A DNA stretch of 64,000 nt, taken from NCBI GenBank assembly GCA_930367215.1, contig OV884060.1:206711253-206775252 (forward strand), written 5' to 3'. A program made the translations under genes and the position numbers. Of the stretch, positions 55,651-64,000 are shown in pieces. The notes below the pieces were generated by a model. It made no database searches. It was given only the letters and a program-made list of their open reading frames with translations, and had not been told where the DNA came from. Position 1 is the first letter of the stretch. The number at the start of each line of letters is the position of its first letter. This stretch comes from Pollenia angustigena. Taxonomy: Eukaryota; Arthropoda; Insecta; Diptera; Polleniidae.

Positions 55651-57143
55651 TAATTATTTTAGTAAGGGGTTCAATATTTTCCTCACAGTCACTTTCGCAG
55701 TGATTTTCCTGACCATTACCTGCAGTAATGGTCGCCAGATTATGGCTCTTCTGTGAGTAATTCTTCTAAATACTTGTCATGATGGCAGCGTTATAATTAC
55801 CTAGACTAACTATTCAACATTTTTTCATTTTTCGAATTTATTCTATGAGCTAAATTTCAATTATGTATTTTATAAAGCTTTTTTTGTAATAGTTCTATTT
55901 CTTCAGTTTTTCAGAAATGACTTTATACACTACCAGACTATTATATTGTATTTTCTTTTTACATTTTACCTTAACCTTCCTTTGGAAAGCAATGAGGTAT
56001 TTTGTATGTATAGAAAAATTTACAATTATTAGACACCAGCAGAATGTAATGCATTTTCTGGCCCGCTATGGCCTTCGTAAGCATTCTTTGTGTCACACTG
56101 GATAGTGACGCAACGCAATGCTAAAAATGACATTGAAAGCAAAAACAATGTCAAAAATTTGTCAAAATCTTGTTGTTGCTTTCTACAGAAATTAAAATTA
56201 TCAAGGCAACAAGATATGCAGCGTTTCAAATTTAAAAATTCGATATGCATTTCTATAGCAAAAAACAAAAACAAAATTATGTAATATTTTCGATTTTGTT
56301 TTTGCTTTTATATAATTTTTGGCGTTGCGTTTACGTTTTACAAAATTAGGGCCAGTGTCTTGCAATAGTCCTATTCCTTCAACATCACTGCTTTACAAAT
56401 TTTTAATTTGGAAAAGTACCAAGAACTCCACATGCCTAGATAAGTTAATTGGTATTTCCTGAACACGAAACCCGCTGTAATTTTTTTTCCTAAGTACCGT
56501 TTTTTAGATAACGGTACTTTTGTGTTTTCGGTGTATTGTCCCACTTAAACTCTTGTGGAGCCCAACCGAAAAGTCCGATCGAAACAAGTGGCACATCGTT
56601 GGAAAGATAATCGAATGCCTTTTCCGTCGATATTTCTATCTGATAAGAAATGGCTGAGTTATGGCACCTCAAAGTTCAAAATTTGCCTAATTTTTACGTT
56701 TTTTTTTTCAAAATTTTTCATTTTTATTTCGTTTTTTTACTACGTTATATTAAATATCTGGAATGTTTTATTTCTTTAGTATATTTAATTACCAACATTT
56801 TAAGCGTAATTTGAAAAAAATCGGATGAAAAATAAAGTTTTTATTAAGGATTTTGTGGAACGACAATATTTTCATCTCATATAAAATTCCGTGTTTTTTA
56901 AATCCATCAGTTTTAACGTATTTAAAAATCCTTAATTAAAACTTTATTTTTCATCCGATTTTTTTACATACAGCTACCATAATCAAATAGCCAAATTCCG
57001 GTAATTCCTGCACAAAATTCACGGCAATTTTTCCCCCGAAAAATGGAGGCATCCCAGAATGAAAAAGACTGTTGCTACCATTGAATGTATTCAAGACTAT
57101 ATATTACAGTTTCGACAATTCCATAGCCTAAAATTTTTACATA
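55651..57143. other. No gene seen; one inverted repeat
   Basis: AT-rich. An inverted pair AATCGGATGAAAAATAAAG (about 56819) and CTTTATTTTTCATCCGATT (about 56942) gives a 155-bp fold-back at 56813-56968. CAAAAACAAAATT/GATTTTGTTTTTG forms another small hairpin near 56262-56300. Confidence 0.45.
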
Positions 57144-57696
57144 TCGTCAGCTCATTATTGGTTTGACCTACCGACCATTTAAAAAAAATCGATTTAGTTA
57201 TGGGGTTCATATATTCTAAATAATACCCTCTTACTGAATCGAAAAACTGTTTCACGAAATTTTTAAGTTTCTGAGGTATTAATCGTTTATTTTGGTGCAT
57301 ATCAACTATTTTAAAGTTTTTTAAGTATTGTTTTGCTCTATACGCCACTGCTTGGCGATTGCAACAAATTCCTCAAACAAAAACATACAAAATAAATCTC
57401 GCGCTTGCTTTGCTTTATTGCCGTAAGAAAAAAAAGTATTTACAGCGAAAGTGAAGAGAAGTGGCGTATGCGGCACAAAACAAAAACTTTCACTTTTAAT
57501 AAAAAACTATTAACTTCTAACTTAATTTTTGAAAATTCACAAAAATTTAAATTTTTCTTCAAAACATTTGGCAAAAGCAGTGGTTAAATTACACAAAATG
57601 CAGGTATATTTTAGAAAACTCCATGAAAATCTTCATTGTCGTTTTTCTCAACTACGACTTTTTGGCATATGCGCCAAACCAATAATGAGCTGACGA
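57144..57696. mobile_element. TA-flanked element TCGTCAGCTCATTATTGG, 553 bp
   Basis: TCGTCAGCTCATTATTGG and CCAATAATGAGCTGACGA are inverted and flanked by TA, a relative of the TCGTCGGC family. A - strand frame (57348-57097) reads RAKQYLKNFKIVDMHQNKRL and DSVRGYYLEYMNPITK; it looks weakly transposase-like but overruns the end of the element. Part of the right half recurs at 44880-45095. Confidence 0.65.
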
Positions 57697-58718
57697 TATA
57701 TGAACATTTAAACGTCTCCATAACGACCAGGGTTATAAAAAAAAGAAAAAATACCAAAAAATAAAAAGTATTTAAACATTTTACTTAAAACTGATGTCAT
57801 GTCTTTGGATGTTCTTCTTCTTCTGTGGGTTTATAATAAGTTTAACTGTCGTTTTTCCATTTAAATTAATGCAATATGTATGAAATGTTTGCTTTTAAAA
57901 CAAAATGTTTCTTTCGTACATACAAGTATTTTTGAAATGAACAAAAGTAATTGAAACATTTTGAAGGCTTTAATGCTTTTTATCTACAAAATTTATAAAT
58001 TGTGGTCAATAAACTACAGTAGATTTTGCGGTTAAGTATTTGAAATAAAAAAACAAACTCACAACACACAAAAACAACAATTATAAATAATATGAATACT
58101 TTAAGATTATTTTAAATATGTAAATTTGTAAGTTTTATATAAATGTATTGCATATGCTACTGTTTTTCTATTGAGTATGTAACACTGTGTGTAAATTAGT
58201 TAGTCAGTTGGTCTTTCGTTCACTCAGTCATTCAAGTTAAGACGCCCATTTTTATCGCAACTGAAAAAAATAAACAAATAAACATTAAGCGAATTGTACA
58301 GTAGAACAACTACAAAAAAATTGCGCCAGCAAAATAATTAAAATAAAAAAACTACGCCAGAATTAAATCAACAAATGCTAAAATTATAACAAAAAAAAAA
58401 TAACCCGCTTGCGGAAATACATAAAAAATGTTAAGGAAAATGATTATTGTAAAAAAAATATAAAGTTTTCAGTTGCTGGTTAGTTTATTTATAACTTTAG
58501 AAAAGGGAAATGCCAAATTCATTTTCAAAACAAAGAAACAAATACTTGAGGTTAATGGTATTCACAATTTAAAATGAATTTTTGTAAAACTAAAGTTGGT
58601 TGTGTTTTTGTTGTTATTCCAATGAAACGGCCTTAAATCAACTGTTGATTGATTCTGTCGGCTTAAGGTATTTAAGGGTAAGTTTTACTAATATTTTCGT
58701 AGGTTTAAGATATAAAAA
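57697..58718. other. No gene seen
   Basis: Very AT-rich; nothing recognised. Confidence 0.4.
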
Positions 58719-59115
58719 TAATAAGAACATTTAAAAAAATATTTTTTTAAGAAACGCTTTTTTGCCCCCCCCCCCTAGATTTTATCCTGGCTGCGCCCAT
58801 GTATTCGTGTATTATCATCGGGAATATGTATGCCTGCAAAGTTTCATCCATTTGCATTGAGTATAAGGCGGTTAAATTAACGTTACAAGATTTGATTTTC
58901 CGAAGTGAAGCTAAAGAAAAAGTTTTAAAAATTTTGCCCCCCCCCCCCTCCTAGATTTTATCCTGCCTACGCACATGTATTCGTGTATTGTCATCGGGAA
59001 TATGCATGCCTGCAAAGTTTCATACATTTGCATTGTGTAAAAGGCGGTCAAAAAAGCATTTTACCAATTTGATTTTCCGAAGTGAAGCTAAAGAAAAGGT
59101 TTTAATTAAAAAGTA
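58719..59115. repeat. Short copy of the poly-C tandem-unit element
   Basis: Has the same left edge as 9667 (AATAAGAACATTTAAAAA ... TTAAGAAACGCTTTT), then two to two and a half units with C-runs at about 58764 and 58937, ending ...CTAAAGAAAAGGTTTTAA. The fixed left edge with different unit number suggests one element family whose internal repeats expand. Confidence 0.75.
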
Positions 59116-59317
59116 ACCCCTTACAGAACATTAAGACGATATAAATAATCCATCTACTTCAAAAACTTTTATATAAAACAATTAAGCTTGTATTCTGGCA
59201 CATCTACGAGTGCAGTACAATCGTCCCTTTGGTCTCCAGTTTTGGGAGATTCACACAGTTTTCTGCTTAAACCGTATTATGGGTAAAAAATAATAGAATC
59301 ATCTGGCTTATTTTATT
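59116..59317. other. No gene seen
   Basis: Short AT-rich spacer. Confidence 0.4.
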
Positions 59318-60065
59318 TGTATGCCCTTTACCGAAGATAAAAGGGTATATTAGTTTGTCATTCCGTTTGTAATTTCTACAATATATGTTAGGCTTAAACA
59401 CCAAAACGTATATATATTCTGGGTCATTATGAGTCGCAAAATTGATTTAAAGATGTCCGTCTGTCCGTGTGTATGTTAAAATGGCATTTCCAAAGACCAC
59501 AGAAACTGTGGGGACTCGGTTGTTATATATTTATGTCACATATACTCCGTTAATATACTCAAGATCGATCCAAAAATTACTGAAATATAAGTAAAAAATC
59601 ACGACTGCCTCTAATTTTACCCATAAATCCCTTGATACAAGCATCTTGGTTATTAATACACAACATCATAAAATATGGGCGGTATTTAGAAGAGGGCGTG
59701 GCACAACAAAGTTTTTTTGTATCTAAAGAAGGGTAAGAGAAAAATTTTCCAAAATTGGTACACATAGCTGGGCTTATAATACACAACCTCTCTTAAAGTA
59801 TCGGCGAGATTTGAGAAGTGGGCGTGACACTTCCCATACAAAGACATTATAAATTTTTGTATATCTAGAGAACGGTAAGAGCCAGTTTTCAAATTATGTA
59901 CCAGCATCTTGATTATCATTACCCAACATCCAACAAAATATTGGCGAAATTGGAGAAGTGGGCATGCGACAAAATATTTATATCTAAAGAAAGGTATTTA
60001 TATAACATTATGTTCTTATCGCACGCATAAAGAATTCGGTATAGCCGAATGTAGCACTCTTGTTT
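59318..60065 (+). repeat. DINE-1/mini-me-like repeat with GTCY tract
   Basis: ATGCCCTTTACCGAAGATAA, GTCATTCCGTTTGTAATTTC, CGTATATATATTCTGGGTC, GATGTCCGTCTGTCCGTGTG (59453-59472). Then three loose repeats of GGCGAGATTTGAGAAGTGGG type (59680, 59800, 59941). Ends ATTCGGTATAGCCGAATGTA with TCTTGTTTCAC. Non-coding. Confidence 0.7.
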
Positions 60066-60734
60066 CACACAAAGTTCGTTCTGCTAGCCACTCTCCTTTG
60101 GGGCTCTATCATGTCAAAAGTCTTACCCCGAGAGGACTTTTGTAAAGAATAAGAATGTCCGATTTTGGACAACATTCAAGACTAAGCTCATATATAAATG
60201 AATCACTAAGTTCAGAAAGGGAACTATTGTCATTTACTTCATGTACCTTATTGAGGTATTGCTAAGAAACCAGTGTAAAAAGTGTCATATTAAACAACTT
60301 CAAATTAAAGTAAGTTCTGCCCTCTACAAACTAAGAACATAAAAATTGTATTATTTATTTTAACTACACTGTTTTAATTGATTATATCAAAATTTATGTT
60401 TTGAAGTAGTTCCCTTTCTGCACTTTGCGATTCAAATAAGATTTAACGTTAATTTTGTTTTGCAGTCTTTTACGCCAATAGATCTATTTGGACGAGCGTT
60501 TTGTATGGCGCCTCCAGGATATAAGGCAAAATTGAGAATTCTGTGCAAACTGTATATAAGCAAAATATTTCTTCTAAATTAAATTTTAATATCTTTTATC
60601 AGTATTTTGGTAACAATCATTCTTATCGTGTATGAAGTTTTTCTCGTAATTTGTTTTTTTTTTCCTTAAAAAAATGTATGGAAAAAAGAAGAAATTTCAC
60701 AGGAAAAAACTTTGCACTTTTTGTTCACAATAAA
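60066..60734. other. No gene seen
   Basis: Mixed AT-rich DNA, no features recognised. Confidence 0.4.
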
Positions 60735-60909
60735 ATTTACTACCACATATACAAAGCAAAAGGAAAAAACGTGTATGTGTGGCATACCATAAACGTAAAC
60801 AAACGTTTACATGCACATGTAAGCAAAATATAAACAACTTTTGACAACTAAAAAGAACATAAACAATGATCATCAGGCTTCTTGCGCAGACCTTTTCAAT
60901 GGGCCTTGA
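60735..60909 (+). repeat. Right half of the TIR element at 831-1119
   Basis: TTACTACCACATATACAAAG, AAGGAAAAAACGTGTATGTG, ACATGCACATGTAAGCAAAA and TCTTGCGCAGACC match 925-1119. The left TIR is missing. Confidence 0.7.
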
Positions 60910-61109
60910 TTAAGCTTTTCTGGTTTTCTTTATATCGCACACTAAATCATAAACTGGCACAACTCAAAATTCAAAAATGTGAAAATTCAAACATGATTGC
61001 AATTTTTTAATCAAATTGAATTTCAAAAATGCTTAAGAAGAAAAGTTAAAGAAGACAGTGACGCAAACGAAATGTTCGTGGTCGATATTCATTTGATTTG
61101 TGAACTTTG

Positions 61110-61805
61110 ACCATGTTCTGTAACTCTCGCGTCGAAAACTTTTCGATTGAAATGTGTGAAATGAAACAAAAATGCCATATATTGAAACAAACAGCTGTTT
61201 TTCTCACTTAACTATGTCTGTAACTTTTTTGGCGAGTGTTAGCTGTCACGTAAGAAAATTACTCGCCAATTTACAAAGAAAGTGTGTCTGTAACATTTTT
61301 GTGAGAAAAGTTCCCGCTTTGAACTGTCAAATAAACTCACAAATAAAAATGGGGCGAGAAAAAATTTTAACACTAAAAAACAATTAAAAATGAAAAGTAC
61401 AAAGAATTATAATAATATCTTGTTCTTGGCACATTTTTTATTGTTTAATTATTTTCCCTTATACAATATACGAATGTTTTCAAAGCTGGTTTGCAAACAA
61501 CAAACATTAAAGACGCACTTTGCATTATTTGGTATAGCCGACGGTTGTATTTTCGCCGCAGTCGTTGAAAAATTTTCAATTTCAGTAAATTTTGGTTGCC
61601 GTCAACGATATGAGTAACTGGCGTTCTTAACGTCTGCAATGTCACATCGGCTTTGAATGCAATGTTATGACATTTGTAACGTTACGACGTAATCTCTTTT
61701 GATAGTTTTAGACACACTTTTTTCTCACTTTTCAAGAAACGATGGAATATTTTGTTTTACATCTTTTCGATGCGAGAAGTTCTCACTGAAGTTACAGAAC
61801 ATGGT
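61110..61805. mobile_element. TIR element ACCATGTTCTGTAACT, 696 bp
   Basis: ACCATGTTCTGTAACT and AGTTACAGAACATGGT are inverted. CTCGCGTCGAAAA and TTTCGATGCGAGAAG continue the arms. Repeated phrases TGTCTGTAAC and TTACTCGCCA fill the left third. No transposase was recognised; the small frames inside have no support. Confidence 0.7.
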
Positions 61806-62188
61806 TATGAAAAATAACTATTTTGTTAAATTTGGAGTTGACCCTGTTTATAATTTAATGTTCGATATGTACATAATTTTTATAAATTATAATTATATAC
61901 CATAAATTCTTCTAGTTCCATACTATAATTATAAGACACACGTTGTATGGAAATACAGATAAATAAATAAATAATTTTAATTAATATGTTATAAAAAATA
62001 ACAAAAGAAAATGAAATAAAAATATCAATCACTTTACGCAGTGAAAATGTATCACCAATTAAAAAATTAACCAAAAATAAAATAAGTTTTGATTAAAAAT
62101 TTAATCAAATGAATTAAACGTTTAACTGAGGCCATCAGCTCAAAAGTGGTGTAGCCACTTTACATTTTTTTCATATTTGTGTGACTTA
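61806..62188. other. No gene seen
   Basis: AT-rich spacer. Confidence 0.4.
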
Positions 62189-62458
62189 GGCCGAGAGGCC
62201 ACGCAATGAGCTGCTAAGCGTCAAGCGACTTAGCGATGTGCGTCAAAGCGTCAAGTGGCTTATTACTGAGCTTCACTTCTGAGCGGTTAGTTTTTAAAAT
62301 GCCATTGTTAAGAGTGGCTTGTTTAATGTTATTACGCGAAAATCGTATTCATAAAAATTTAATGCGTTTTTAAGAAAAAAAAAATTGCATCCTGTTCGTC
62401 GATTTCGATCGAAAACTTCGTTCGCTCAACTTACATTTAAAACAAAAACAAATTATAA

Positions 62459-63024
62459 ACAAGTAAGTAAGTATAGTCGGTTAAGCCTGACCATATGGTA
62501 CCCTACACCACAGTATTAATAAACATATGCTAATGTGTCCATATCAATATGGATTTATCTATGTTTACTTCATTAAAATCGGTTTGAAAGTTTGTGACAG
62601 TCAAAAATTGCCACCTACCTCCCCTTGTGGTCCTATTTTTGAAAAACTACATAGCTTATGTGTCCATATAAATATATTTCTATGTGTGATTTAAATTTCA
62701 TTAAAATCGGTTTGATAGTTTCTGAGAGGCAGAAATTTTGCCCTATCTTCCCTCGTGGTCCTACGATTCGGCCCATTTTCAATAGGCTTGGTCCTTGTGG
62801 CAATAAGCACCTGTGTCCCAAATTTTATCAAATTATCTTCAAAATTGTACCCTGCGCACAAGGTAACATGGACAGCCAGGCAGCCTGCCAGCCACCCGAC
62901 GGACATCGTTAGTTCGATTCAGAAAGTGATTCTAATTCGATTGGTCCTAGGACTTATATTTTAAGGCGTTACACACATCGGCACAAATGCATAATACCCT
63001 CTCCACTATTGTGGTGTGGGTATA
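62459..63024 (+). repeat. Compact DINE-like repeat (reference copy)
   Basis: AAGTAAGTAAGTATAGTCGG, ACCCTACACCACAGTATT, two CCTTGTGGTCCTATTTTTGA-type blocks, GCGCACAAGGTAACATGG, CAGCCTGCCAGCCACCCGA, GACATCGTTAGTTCGATTC and ATAATACCCTCTCCACTATT ending GGTGTGGGTATAA. The short inverted ends (ACCCTACACCACA and GGTGTGGGTA) are typical of the family. The 62-84-codon frames inside are artefacts. Confidence 0.7.
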
Positions 63025-63028
63025 AATA

Positions 63029-63115
63029 AATTGTATTGGGTAGTTTGGTTTCATCCTATAAATCAAGCAAAGGGAATTAAACCATTTATATACAAATCTA
63101 CCCAATGCAATACTG
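63029..63115. repeat. Small inverted repeat
   Basis: TTGTATTGGGTAGTTTGG and TCTACCCAATGCAATAC form a fold-back of about 87 bp just after the DINE-like copy. Confidence 0.55.
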
Positions 63116-63616
63116 ATGTATGTCTGTGAAATCCTTTGATTTGCTGTTGTAAAAAGTTAACACCAAATTGACAAAACAAAAAAATAATTTCTCGGTCATA
63201 TTTTTATTTTTAAAATTTGGTAATCTGTCTTGCCATAATTCGGTCGGCTTTGTACTGATAAATTATAAGCTCCATATTCACTTTTGCCATGTTTATTTTT
63301 TGACGCTCAGAAAACAACTAAAAATTAGAACAAGTTTTATTCCTGAGCGACGCCGCTTTGCCGCTCAAAAATTTCGCTCACATGCCGCTCAATTCGTGGC
63401 CACTTCAGTAGTATTTCCATATGTTTTAATTTTTTGACGCTCATCGCTCAGCCGCTTGACGCTTAGCCGCTCATTGCGTGGCCTCGGCCTTATGGCTTCT
63501 TTTGTATTATAAGTAGAGCGAAAATAAATAAATGCAACACAAACTTTTACAACGCATTCTGTAAGTTTTTGGTAAAACAAGAGATGAACTAGTTTCTTAT
63601 TTTCTTTTCGCAGTTT

Positions 63617-63758
63617 TACTGCCTGTTTTTAGAAAACGTAAGCAAGTGAGTGAGTGAGAAATTATATTGAAAACAAAAACAAATTTTCGTTTTTTATTGT
63701 TGTTTTCAATATAATTTCTCACTCACTCACTTGCTTACTTTTTCTAAAAACAGGCAGT
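63617..63758. mobile_element. Near-perfect hairpin MITE, arms about 60 bp
   Basis: ACTGCCTGTTTTTAGAAAA then GTAAGCAAGTGAGTGAGTG and AGAAATTATATTGAAAAC pair with the inverse in the right arm, with one or two mismatches. Non-coding. Confidence 0.85.
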
Positions 63759-64000
63759 TAATCAATTTGGCGTAGATAAGTCAGGGTATGAAAAATTGAA
63801 GCTTACACCACTTTTGCGCTGACGGCCTCAATTGATACTATTAATTTGTTTACCGCTGCAAATTTAATTAATTTTTTAATAAATATCACAAATTTTTTAA
63901 TTTAAATTCGTTTTTATTTTTTTCTGTATAGGTTTAGGTCTTATATCTAACCTGCTCTTACCTAAGACCGGGCATTCGCAGAGAAGGTGGAACACCAATT
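63759..64000. other. No gene seen
   Basis: AT-rich to the window end; the last 50 bp are less AT-rich and may belong to a repeat that runs out of the window. Confidence 0.35.

Larger units (their letters stand above)
62189..63489. mobile_element. Harbinger-like TIR element with TTA duplication, split by a DINE-like repeat
   Basis: GGCCGAGAGGCCACGCAATG and CATTGCGTGGCCTCGGCC are inverted and flanked by TTA (62186-62188 and 63490-63492). AGCGTCAAGCG and GACGCTCA motifs repeat in both subtermini. It contains the insertion 62459-63024 and a small inverted repeat at 63029-63115. Confidence 0.75.

Noticed and set aside
57097..57348. Possible transposase fragment on the - strand
   Set aside because: It runs across the end of the TA-flanked element and matches no transposase motif I can name.
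1..64000. tRNA, rRNA and CRISPR
   Set aside because: No cloverleaf with proper A and B boxes, no rRNA-like stretch and no regularly spaced short repeats were seen by eye; a covariance-model scan would be decisive.

Overview
The window looks like nuclear DNA of a higher fly, most likely a calyptrate such as a blowfly. It is strongly AT-rich, genes are split by short and very long introns, and mobile-element debris typical of that group is dense: GTCCGTCTGTCC-type DINE-1/mini-me repeats, Helitron-like repeats, many TA- and TTA-flanked MITEs, and non-LTR retrotransposon relics. No bacterial, organellar or CRISPR features were seen. The organism is inferred from gene content and repeat style, not from a database search.

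Three host genes can be supported. (1) A secreted Trp/Lys/Pro-rich repeat protein on the + strand has its main exon at 25281-26675. A candidate first exon at 2465-2488 completes the signal peptide across an intron of about 22.8 kb. (2) A second Trp/Lys-rich gene lies tail-to-tail with it on the - strand. Only its last exon is visible (27479-27707, 75 codons). The two probably form a small local cluster of structural proteins, perhaps cuticle or eggshell; this is inference. (3) A RalGPS-type Ral guanine-nucleotide exchange factor on the - strand runs from 52271 to 39178 in five exons whose phases join exactly, giving about 732 residues: Ser-rich N-terminus, RasGEF domain, PxxP segment and C-terminal PH domain.

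Everything else is intron or intergenic DNA filled with mobile elements, listed region by region. Several are nested, and the window itself holds the matching empty site or continuous arms: a hAT-like element in a DINE-like repeat (17532-18247), a Harbinger-like MITE in a dispersed repeat (43143-43329), an 818-bp element in one arm of a giant fold-back (35385-36202), and a 5'-truncated Jockey-like retrotransposon in a TA-flanked MITE (54140-55475). A poly-C-containing tandem array (9667-11655) contains a duplication of about 570 bp that looks identical even in C-run length, and a short relative sits at 58719-59115. Between 28755 and 29390 the - strand has protein-like but broken reading frames that I could not identify.
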